Position numbers and translations under genes: made by a program. Positions 1 through 8,900 of a stretch of DNA of 51,926 bases are shown in pieces. The stretch lies in contig NZ_VIDQ01000055.1 of NCBI RefSeq assembly GCF_009760915.1, positions 1 through 51,926 on the forward strand, in the 5' to 3' direction. This DNA comes from Azohydromonas aeria (GTDB taxonomy: Bacteria; Pseudomonadota; Gammaproteobacteria; Burkholderiales; Burkholderiaceae_C). The stretch's first letter is position 1. Each line of letters opens with the position of its first letter. Under the pieces are notes generated by a model. It did no database searches and had not been told where the DNA came from. It worked only from the letters and a program-made list of their open reading frames with translations.

Positions 1-1
1 C

Positions 2-649
2 GAAGCGGCCGTGCTGCCGCCACCGCGGCGCCCGTCCGCGCCGCCGGCGCGTGCCGCCTCCGCTGCCGTGGAGGAGCCCCCGGCCTGGCACGACGAGGCG
101 CCGCCGTGGGAGGACGACGCCGGCTGGCAGGGCAGTGCCGCGGCGCCCGAAGCGCCGGCGGAGCCGGCTGAACCGTTGAGCGCGCAGCCACCGGCGCGGG
201 CGCGGCCCCAGCCGCAGCTGCAGCAGCAGCCGCCGGCGGAGGCTGTGGCCGAGCTCGCGCCCACCGCGCTGGGCGAGCGCTGGGTCGGGGTGGTGCAGCA
301 GCTCAAGCTGCTCGCGCTGGTGCGCGAGCTGGCAATGCAGTCCGAGCTGGTTGCCGCCGAGGAGGCCGATGCCCCGCTGTGGCGTCTGCGCGTGGAGCGC
401 GAGTCGCTGCGCAACCCAGCACTGTGCGAGAAGCTGCAGGCCGCGCTGCGCGAGGCCGTGCACCCGGCGCTGCGCCTGGAGGTCGAGGCCGGCCGCGCGC
501 AGGACTCCCCCGCGCTGCGCGAGGCCGCCGAGCGCGACCGGCGCCAGCGCCAGGCCGAGCGCATCATCCACGACGACCCGCTGGTGCAGCAGCTGCTCCA
601 GCGCTACCCCACGGCACGCATCGTGCCGGGCTCGATCAAGCCGAACTGA
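2..649 (+). CDS. dnaX: DNA polymerase III subunit gamma/tau, C-terminal part (5' truncated by window edge)
   Basis: Only the last ~215 residues are in the window; the reading frame is open from base 2. The visible part is a Pro/Ala/Gln-rich linker (first ~75 residues) followed by a compact alpha-helical domain ending in ERIIHDDPLVQQLLQRYP and a short IVPGSIKP tail. This is the tail of the clamp-loader subunit in Burkholderiales as I remember it. In the family, tau's C-terminal region contacts the polymerase alpha subunit and DnaB helicase. The gene is followed 36 bp later by ybaB and then recR, the classic dnaX-ybaB-recR order, which is strong independent support. The ATPase domain lies outside the window. 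Confidence 0.88.
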   Translation, partial: EAAVLPPPRRPSAPPARAASAAVEEPPAWHDEAPPWEDDAGWQGSAAAPEAPAEPAEPLSAQPPARARPQPQLQQQPPAEAVAELAPTALGERWVGVVQQLKLLALVRELAMQSELVAAEEADAPLWRLRVERESLRNPALCEKLQAALREAVHPALRLEVEAGRAQDSPALREAAERDRRQRQAERIIHDDPLVQQLLQRYPTARIVPGSIKPN

Positions 650-685
650 TCCGACAAACCGAACCCAACCGAAAAGGAACTCACG

Positions 686-1012
686 ATGTTGAAGGGACAA
701 CTGGCCGGCCTGATGAAGCAGGCGCAGGCGATGCAGGACAACCTCAAGAAGGCCCAGGAAGAGCTGGCCAACGTCGAGGTCGAAGGGCAGTCCGGCGCCG
801 GGCTGGTCAAGATCACGATGACGTGCAAGCACGACGTCAAGCGCGTGACCATCGACCCGAGCCTGCTGGCCGACGACAAGGACATGCTCGAAGACCTGGT
901 GGCCGCGGCCTTCAACGACGCCGTGCGCCGCGCCGAGACCGTGAGCCAGGAAAAGATGTCCAAGCTCACCGCCGGCATGCCGCTGCCCCCGGGCATGAAG
1001 TTCCCGTTCTGA
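686..1012 (+). CDS. ybaB: YbaB/EbfC family nucleoid-associated protein
   Basis: A 108-residue protein with the family's usual length and layout: N-terminal MLKGQLAGLMKQAQAMQDNL helix, a central beta region (VEGQSGAGLVKITMTCKHDV), and a Met/Pro-rich C-terminus ending PLPPGMKFPF. The family forms a tweezer-like homodimer that binds DNA and is a nucleoid-associated protein. An AAGGA Shine-Dalgarno sequence precedes the ATG by about 8 nt. It lies between dnaX and recR with short gaps (36 and 16 bp), so it is almost certainly co-transcribed with them. Confidence 0.95.
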   Translation: MLKGQLAGLMKQAQAMQDNLKKAQEELANVEVEGQSGAGLVKITMTCKHDVKRVTIDPSLLADDKDMLEDLVAAAFNDAVRRAETVSQEKMSKLTAGMPLPPGMKFPF

Positions 1013-1028
1013 CCGCGGCGGCTACTGC

Positions 1029-1625
1029 TTGGACGCGCCGGCCCCGAGCCATCTCGACGCGTTGATCGACGCGTTGCGCCGCCTGCCTGGCGTGGGCGTG
1101 AAGTCGGCGCAGCGCATGGCCTACCACCTGCTGCAGCACGACCGCGCCAGCGCCCAGCGCCTGGCCGCGGCGCTGCAGGCCGCCGTCGAGCACGTGGGCC
1201 ATTGCCGCCGCTGCCACGGCCTGAGCGAGAGCGAGTTCTGCGCCATCTGCGCCGACCCCGAGCGCGACGCGCGCCAGCTGTGCGTGGTCGAAGGCCCGGC
1301 CGACCTGGCCGCGCTGGAGCGCACCGGCAGCTACCGCGGCCTGTATTTCGTCCTGAGAGGGCGGCTCAGCCCGCTCGACGGCGTGGGTGCGCGCGACATC
1401 GGCGCGGCCGAGCTGCTGCAGCGTGCCGCCGACGCCCCAGTGCAGGAAGTCATCCTGGCCACCAGCTTCACCGCCGAGGGCGAAGCCACTGCCCACGTGC
1501 TGGCCCAGGCGCTCAAGGCGCGCGGCCTGCAGGTCACCCGGCTGGCCCGCGGCGTGCCCGCGGGCAGCGAGCTCGAATACGTGGACCTGTCCACCATCGC
1601 CCACGCCCTGGTCGATCGGCGCTGA
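1029..1625 (+). CDS. recR: Recombination mediator protein RecR
   Basis: A 198-residue protein matching RecR (about 200 residues). It has an N-terminal helix-hairpin-helix region (ALRRLPGVGVKSAQRMAYHL), a four-cysteine zinc motif (CRRCHGLSESEFCAIC) and a Toprim domain beginning VVEGPADLAALERTGSY. RecR acts with RecO (and RecF) to load RecA on SSB-coated single-stranded DNA. The start is a TTG, because the first in-frame ATG lies inside the HhH region and would delete it. The TTG is 16 bp after the ybaB stop, consistent with translational coupling. Confidence 0.95.
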   Translation: MDAPAPSHLDALIDALRRLPGVGVKSAQRMAYHLLQHDRASAQRLAAALQAAVEHVGHCRRCHGLSESEFCAICADPERDARQLCVVEGPADLAALERTGSYRGLYFVLRGRLSPLDGVGARDIGAAELLQRAADAPVQEVILATSFTAEGEATAHVLAQALKARGLQVTRLARGVPAGSELEYVDLSTIAHALVDRR

Positions 1626-1754
1626 AGTCCCTGCGGCGGCGGCGCCGCCACGGTTGCTTTCGCCGTCGCGTTCCCTTGCTTGGTTGGCTCCTGCGGGCTG
1701 TCCAGCGCACCTGTTTTTCACACGGTGCCGCATGTTTCTGCGTGTTTACGCCGG

Positions 1755-1779
1755 GTAGCAAATATGCTGGAGTTGCTAC
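1755..1779. promoter_or_regulatory. Perfect inverted repeat, candidate enhancer (activator) site
   Basis: GTAGCAA at 1755-1761 is mirrored by TTGCTAC at 1773-1779 with an 11-nt spacer. It lies about 95-120 bp upstream of the -24/-12 promoter, the distance range usual for upstream activating sites of sigma-54 enhancer-binding proteins. The link to a PrsR-like regulator is inference. Confidence 0.4.
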
Positions 1780-1872
1780 TTTGGAAGCGTGTTTGTCGGC
1801 ATTCCTTACAGTTTCATCATTTCGTGAAAGTTACATGAGACTAAGTTGTTGATTTCAAACAATGTGCGGAAA

Positions 1873-1889
1873 CAGGCACATGTCGTGCA
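1873..1889 (+). promoter_or_regulatory. Sigma-54 (-24/-12) type promoter for the PEP-CTERM gene
   Basis: Sequence CAGGCACATGTCGTGCA. Against the consensus TGGCAC-N5-TTGCW, all bases match except the first T of the -24 box and the first T of the -12 box. The essential GG (1875-1876) and GC (1887-1888) have the obligatory spacing. The predicted transcript start is near 1900, about 85 nt before the ATG at 1985. PEP-CTERM genes in floc-forming betaproteobacteria are known to be controlled by PrsK/PrsR and RpoN, which fits. Confidence 0.6.
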
Positions 1890-1984
1890 TTGAAGGCTCG
1901 TCTACAAGATTTTTCACTTTGGTTTCAATTTGAAGGATCTTGCCCGGCAGACTTTTTGACCTTCAACTCTCGGGAAACCCGCAC

Positions 1985-2185
1985 ATGAAATCCTTCCTGA
2001 AGTCGGCCTATGTGGCCGCATTCCTGGCCGCAGCAGCCAGTGGCCCCGCGTTGGCTGGCAACACGGGTAGCGATTGCACCCCTCCGTTCTGCGCCGCTCC
2101 CACGCCGGTGCCCGAGCCCGACACGCTGGCGCTCGTTGTTCTGGGTATTGCGGCCGTTGCCTTCATCAGCAAGAAGAAAAAGTAA
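1985..2185 (+). CDS. Very small PEP-CTERM sorting-domain protein (66 aa)
   Basis: The protein is little more than two targeting signals. Residues 1-24 form a Sec signal peptide (MKSFLKSAYVAAFLAAAASG, then PALA with a likely cut before Gly25). Residues 42-66 are a complete PEP-CTERM tripartite signal: VPEP, a hydrophobic segment (TLALVVLGIAAVAF), then the basic tail ISKKKK. The exposed part between them is only about 17 residues and holds two cysteines (CTPPFC). In this family exosortase (EpsH) cuts near PEP and the product is exported with exopolysaccharide. No exosortase gene is in the window. The start at 1985 is chosen because it places the signal peptide at the N-terminus; an earlier in-frame TTG would bury it. 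The promoter upstream is sigma-54-like. Similarity in size and layout to PepA-type floc-formation proteins is suggestive only. Confidence 0.85.
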   Translation: MKSFLKSAYVAAFLAAAASGPALAGNTGSDCTPPFCAAPTPVPEPDTLALVVLGIAAVAFISKKKK

Positions 2186-2375
2186 GGCAGCCGCAACCGG
2201 CATCACGGATGGCTGGCACTTGTCGGTGCTGGCCGCGTGACGCTTCAGGCATCACGGTCTTTGCAAGATTGATCTGGGTGCCTGCCGGATGGAAATTCTG
2301 CAGCGTTTTCAACCATTCAGCTGAGCGGGTAATCGTCGGCCCGTGTCCCGCTCGCACTCTTTTACGCCATTTCCC

Positions 2376-2924
2376 ATGTCTACACTGAATTTCAGCTATT
2401 CATCTTTTCCGGGAATCTCTGCCGGCAACAATCCCAGTTATCTTGATTTGCTGGTCACGAATAATGATACGTTCAGCCTGACCGGAAGTGGAACGTACTA
2501 CGATGCGTGGTGTCTCAATGGTGCAGTAAGCATTTCTCCCGGCGACTACAGGTCGGTGACGATTTACTCGTCGTACGAGGTGGCTGCGCAGCAGTTGAGC
2601 CTGCCTGGGCTGACCTTGAGCGCGACAGCCGCCGCCAATCTGGACAATGTCAACTGGCTGATCAATTACTACAGCCAGAACGCCGCCTCGTTGCCAATTC
2701 TCACGCTTACCGATATTCAAGGGGCAGTGTGGAAGCTGATGGGCACCAGCAACGACGGGCGCCTTGTTCAGAATGCCGCGAATATCAACTATTACTACAA
2801 CCTGGCGCTTGCCCATGACGGGTACGTGCCGGACGCAGGTGAAACCATTGGCGTGATCCTGACGCCGACATTCGCCAACGGTAATCCGGCGCAGCCGCTT
2901 TTCATGCAGACGCAGGCGGCGAAG
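2376..2924 (+). other. Thioester-domain (TED)-like N-terminal segment of the giant protein
   Basis: Residues 1-183. The signature is Tyr-Asp-Ala-Trp-Cys46-Leu-Asn followed 69 residues later by Asp-Ile-Gln115-Gly-Ala-Val-Trp, with a Pro-Gly-Asp-Tyr turn and an Asn-Trp-Leu-Ile-Asn-Tyr helix between. Gram-positive thioester adhesins carry a Cys-hydrophobic-polar motif and a hydrophobic-Gln-x-hydrophobic-hydrophobic(-Trp) motif whose Cys and Gln side chains crosslink. Assignment rests on these motifs and spacing; no profile search was possible. Confidence 0.5.
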
Positions 2925-5900
2925 CTGGGCAACCATGTCTGGCATGACCTCAACGCCAACGGTATTCAGGATGCCGGAGAACAAGGTATTGCCGGCGCGA
3001 CCGTTCAACTCGTGCGTGACCGGAATGGCGACGGTCGCATCAGTGCGGACGAGGTGCTGGGCACCACGCTGACTGACGCCAGTGGTTATTACAGCTTCAA
3101 GGGGCTGACGCCGGGTCTGCAATACCAAGTGCAGTTCACGCAGCCGACCGGGTTCGATGCTGCAAGTCCGCGACAAATTGATAATAATGCCAATTCCGGC
3201 GTCAATAGCGATGGGGCGCTGTCCAGCGTCGTCGTGCTCAGGCCGGGCGAGACCAACAACAGCATCGACGCCGGCTTCTACAAGAACGCCTCCCTCGGTG
3301 ACCGCGTCTGGGAGGACACCAACGGCGACGGCCGGCAGGACGCGGGCGAGGCCGGCATCACCGGCGTGACGGTGAACCTGCGCAACGCTGCGGGCACCAT
3401 CGTGGCCACGACCACGACCGACGCGCAGGGCAACTACCGCTTCGACGGCCTGAAACCCGGCACCTACGACGTGCAGTTCGTGACGCCAACCGGCTTCACG
3501 GTCACGCGCCAGGACATTGGCAGCGATGCTGCCGACAGCGACATCAACGCCACCGGCATCACCGGCCAATACACGCTCGTGTCCGGCGACGCCGTCACGA
3601 CCGTGGACGCGGGCTTCTACCGCACGGCTTCGCTGGGTGACCGGCTCTGGCTCGACGCCAACGCAAACGGCCAGCAGGATGACGGTGAACAGGGTATCGC
3701 CGGCCAGACCGTCACGCTTATCGGCGGCGGCGCCGACGGCGTCATCGGCACGGGCGACGACGTCACCGTCGCCACGATGGTTACGGACGCTAATGGCAAC
3801 TACCGCTTCACGGGCCTGACCCCGGGCGTGCAGTACCAGGTCGTGTTCACGAAGCCTGCCGGCACGGTGTTCACCGACCGGGACATCGGCGCCGACGCGA
3901 CCGACTCCGACGCCGACACTGCCACCGGCAAGAGCCAGGTCGTGACGCTGGCGTCGGGCGAAGACAACCGCACGGTGGATGCTGGCGTGTACGCGCCGGC
4001 CAGCCTGGGTGACCGCGTCTGGGAAGACAGCAACGGCGACGGCCGGCAGGACACGGGCGAGGCCGGCATCGCCGGCGTGACGGTCAGGCTGCGGGACGCC
4101 AACGGCGTCGTCGTGGCCACGACCACGACCGACGCGCAGGGCAACTATCGCTTCGACGGCCTGAAACCCGGCACCTACGACGTGCAGTTCGTGACGCCGA
4201 CCGGCTTCACGGTCACGCGCCAGGACATTGGCAGCGATGCTGCCGACAGCGACATCAACGCCACCGGCATCACCGGCCAGTACACGCTCGTGTCCGGCGA
4301 CGCCGTCACGACGGTGGACGCGGGCTTCTACCGCACGGCCAGCTTGGGCGACCGCCTCTGGCTCGACGCCAACGCCAACGGCCAGCAGGATGACGGCGAA
4401 CAGGGTATCGCCGGCCAGACCGTCACGCTCATCGGCGGCGGCGCCGATGGCGTCATCGGCACGGGCGACGATGTCACCGTCGCCACGATGGTCACGGACG
4501 CCAACGGCAACTACCGCTTCACCGGCCTGACGCCCGGCGTGCAGTACCAGGTCGTGTTCACGAAGCCTGCCGGCACGGTGTTCACCGACCGGGACATCGG
4601 CGCGGACGCGACCGACTCCGACGCCGACACCGCCACCGGCAAGAGCCAGGTCGTGACGCTGACTTCGGGCGAGGACAACCGCACGGTGGACGCCGGCGTG
4701 TACGCGCCGGCCAGCCTGGGCGACCGCGTCTGGGAAGACAGCAACGGCGACGGCCGGCAGGACACGGGCGAGGCCGGCATTGCCGGCGTGACGGTTAGGC
4801 TGCGCGATGCCAACGGTGTCGTCGTAGCCACGACCACCACCGACGCCACCGGCGCCTACAGCTTTACGAACCTGAAGCCAGGCACCTACGACGTGCAGTT
4901 CGTGACGCCCGACGGCTTCACCGTCACGCGCCACGACGTAGGCGGCAATGACGCTGCTGACAGCGACGCCGGCAGCAACGGCATCACCGGCCAGTACACG
5001 CTCGTGTCCGGCGACGCCGTCACGACGGTGGACGCGGGCTTCTACCGTGGCGCCAGCCTGGGCGACCGCCTTTGGCTCGATGCCAACGCCAACGGCCAGC
5101 AGGACGCAGGCGAAGCCGGCATCGCCGGCCAGACCGTCACGCTCATCGGCGGCGGCGCCGATGGCGTCATCGGCACGGGCGACGACGTCACCGTGGCCAC
5201 GATGGTCACGGACGCCAATGGCAACTACCGCTTCACCGGCCTGACGCCCGGCGTGCAGTACCAGGTCGTGTTCACGAAGCCTGCCGACACGGTGTTCACC
5301 GACCGGGACATCGGCGCGGACGCGACCGACTCCGACGCCGACACCGCCACCGGCAAGAGCCAGGTCGTGACGCTGACTTCGGGCGAAGACAACCGCACGG
5401 TGGACGCCGGCGTGTACACGCCGGCCAGCCTGGGCGACCGCGTCTGGGAAGACAGCAACGGCAACGGCCAGCAGGACGCGGGCGAGGCCGGCATCGCCGG
5501 CGTGACGGTGAACCTGCGCGACACGGCGGGCGCCGTCATCGCCACGACCACGACCGACGCGCAAGGCAACTACCGCTTCGACGGCCTGAAGCCCGGCACC
5601 TACGACGTGCAGTTCGTGACGCCCAACGGCTTCACCGTCACGCGCCAGGACGTGGGTGGCAATGACGCTACGGACTCCGACGCCAACACGAACGGCATCA
5701 CCGGCCAGTACACGCTCGTGTCCGGCGACGCCGTCACGACGGTGGACGCCGGCTTCTACCGCACGGCCAGCCTGGGTGACCGCCTCTGGCTCGACGCCAA
5801 CGCCAATGGCCAGCAGGACGTGGGCGAAGCCGGCATCGCCGGCCAAGCCGTCACCCTCATCGGCGGCGGCGCCGATGGCGTCATCGGCACGGCCGATGAC

Positions 5901-8900
5901 ACCACCGTGGCGACCATGGTCACGGATTCCAACGGCAACTACCGCTTCACCGGCCTGTCGCCTGGCGTGCAGTACCAAGTGGTTTTCACCCGACCCGCGG
6001 GCACGGTGTTCACCGGCCAGGACGTGGGCGCCGACGCCACCGACTCCGACGCCGACACTGCCACCGGCAAGAGCCAGGTCGTGACGCTGGCCTCGGGCGA
6101 AGACAACCGCACGGTGGACGCCGGCGTGTACGCGCCGGCCAGCCTGGGTGACCGCGTCTGGGAAGACACCAACGGCAACGGCCGGCAGGACGCGGGCGAG
6201 GCCGGCATCGCCGGCGTGACGGTGAACCTGCGCAACGCTGCGGGCACCATCGTGGCCACGACCACGACCGACGCGCAGGGCAATTACCGCTTCGACGGCC
6301 TGAAGCCCGGCACCTACGACGTGCAGTTCGTGACGCCCAACGGCTTCACCGTCACGCGCCAGGACATCGGCAGCGACGCCGCCGACTCCGACGCCGGCAG
6401 CAACGGCATCACCGGCCAGTACACGCTCGTGTCCGGCGACGCCGTCACGACGGTGGACGCCGGCTTCTACCGCACGGCCAGCCTGGGTGACCGCCTCTGG
6501 CTCGACGCCAACGCCAATGGCCAGCAGGACGTGGGCGAAGCCGGCATCGCCGGCCAAGCCGTCACGCTCATCGGCGGCGGCGCCGATGGCGTCATCGGCA
6601 CGGGCGACGACGTCACCGTGGCCACGATGGTCACGGACGCCAACGGCAACTACCGCTTCACGGGCCTGACCCCGGGCGTGCAGTACCAGGTCGTGTTCAC
6701 GAAGCCGGCCGGCACGGTGTTCACCGACCGGGACATCGGCGCCGACGCGACCGACTCCGACGCCGACACCGCCACCGGCAAGAGCCAGGTCGTGACGCTG
6801 GCGTCGGGCGAAGACAACCGCACGGTGGATGCTGGCGTGTACGCGCCGGCCAGCCTGGGTGACCGCGTCTGGGAAGACAGCAATGGCGACGGCCGGCAGG
6901 ACACGGGCGAGGCCGGCATCGCCGGCGTGACGGTGAACCTGCGCAACGCTGCGGGCGCCATCGTGGCCACGACCACGACCGACGCGCAGGGCAACTATCG
7001 CTTCGACGGCCTGAAGCCCGGCACCTACGACGTGCAGTTCGTGACGCCCAACGGCTTCACCGTCACGCGCCAGGACATCGGCAGCGACGCCGCTGACTCC
7101 GATGCCAACAGCAACGGCATCACCGGCCAGTACACGCTCGTGTCCGGCGACGCCGTCACGACGGTGGACGCGGGCTTCTACCGTGGCGCCAGCCTGGGCG
7201 ACCGCCTTTGGCTCGATGCCAACGCCAACGGCCAGCAGGACGCAGGCGAAGCCGGCATCGCCGGCCAGACCGTCACGCTCATCGGCGGCGGCGCCGATGG
7301 CGTCATCGGCACGGGCGACGACGTCACCGTGGCCACGATGGTCACGGACGCCAATGGCAACTACCGCTTCACGGGCCTGACCCCGGGCGTGCAGTACCAG
7401 GTCGTGTTCACGAAGCCCGCCGGCACGGTGTTCACCGAACGGGACATCGGCGCCGACGCGACCGACTCCGACGCCGACACCGCCACCGGCAAGAGCCCGG
7501 TCGTGACGCTGACTTCGGGCGAAGACAACCGCACGGTGGACGCCGGCGTGTACACGCCGGCCAGCCTGGGCGACCGCGTCTGGGAGGACACCAACGGCAA
7601 CGGCCAGCAGGACGCGGGCGAGGCCGGCATTGCTGGCGTGACGGTGAACCTGCGCAACGCTGCGGGCACCATCGTGGCCACGACCACGACCGACGCGCAG
7701 GGCAACTACCGCTTCGATGGCCTCAAGCCCGGCACCTACGACGTGCAGTTCGTGACGCCCAACGGCTTCACCGTCACGCGCCAGGACATCGTCAGCGACG
7801 CCGCCGACTCCGATGCCAACAGCAACGGCATCACCGGCCAGTACACGCTCGTGTCCGGCGACGCCGTCACGACCGTGGACGCGGGCTTTTACAAGGCCGC
7901 GGCGCTGGGTGACCGGCTGTGGCTGGACGCGAACCGCAACGGCGTGCAGGACGCAGGCGAGCAGGGTGTCGCCGGCCAGGCCGTCACGCTCATCGGCGGC
8001 GGCGCCGACGGCGTCATCGGCACGGCCGACGACGTCACCGTCGCCACGATGGTCACGGACGCCAACGGCAACTACCGCTTCACCGGCCTGACGCCTGGCG
8101 TTCAGTACCAGGTGGTGTTCGGCAAGCCTGCCAACACCGTGTTCACGCCGCGCGACGCCGGCGGCGACGATGCCGCGGACTCCGACGTGGACACCGCCAC
8201 CGGCAAGTCCCAGGTCGTCACGCTGGCCTCCGGAGAGGACAACCGCACGCTCGACGCCGGCGTGTGGGCGCCCACCGTGGGCATCGACATCGAGAAGCTC
8301 GTGCACGGCGAGTACACCGTGCAGACGGCCGGCGGCGGCACCGAGGGCCTGACGCCGGGCTTCTGGAAGAACCACAGCAGCTACGGTCCCTCGCCGCTGG
8401 CGGGCTGGCCCGAAACCGGCCTGTCGCCCGACGCCAGCTACGAGCAGATCTTCGGCGTGGACGTCCCCGGCGCGGCGCCCACGCTGCTGCAGGCGCTGGG
8501 CGCCGGCGGCGGCGGCGTCAATGCGCTGCTGCGCCACTCGGCTGCGGCGCTGCTCAATGCCTCCAATCCCAACATCGACTACCTCTACACCCGCGAGCAG
8601 GTCGTCTCGATGGTCAAGGCCGCCTTCGCCAGCGGCAGCTATGACGGCACCAAGGACCTGTTCGCCGTCCAGAACGAGAAGGAGGCCGACCTCACCACGC
8701 CGGCCAGCGGCGGCAGCGTGGCCGTCGTGACCGCCGACGTCGACGCCGACAGCGCCGCCGAGGCGCCCTTCATCCAGGCCGGCGGCAAGGCGGTCTACAC
8801 CTACGTGGTGAAGAACACCGGTAACGCCGAGATCGCCGACGTGCGCGTGGTGGACGACCGCATCGCCACGCTCAAGTTCGTCGGCGGCGACACCGACGGC

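Larger units (their letters stand above)
1626..1984. other. Regulatory intergenic region between recR and the small PEP-CTERM gene
   Basis: About 360 bp without a convincing gene. It is clearly AT-richer than the flanking genes. It holds a perfect 7-bp dyad (1755-1779) and a sigma-54-type promoter (1873-1889). A GC-rich hairpin just after recR (GGCGGCGGCGCCGCC) lacks a T-run, so I do not call it a terminator. Confidence 0.7.

Noticed and set aside
1626..1660. GC hairpin after recR as terminator
   Set aside because: No T-run follows and the sequence is a simple GGC/GCC stretch.
2214..2230. Second sigma-54-like site (TGGCACTTGTCGGTGCT) before the giant gene
   Set aside because: The GG-to-GC distance is one base too long, and this spacing is strictly conserved.
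2376..2924. LapG-type retention module at the giant protein's N-terminus
   Set aside because: No TAAG/AAAG-type cleavage site in a suitable linker and no lapD/lapG neighbours; the segment fits a thioester-like domain better.
3291..8276. CRISPR or satellite array
   Set aside because: The repeats are in-frame protein domains of ~711 bp with no short repeat/spacer structure.
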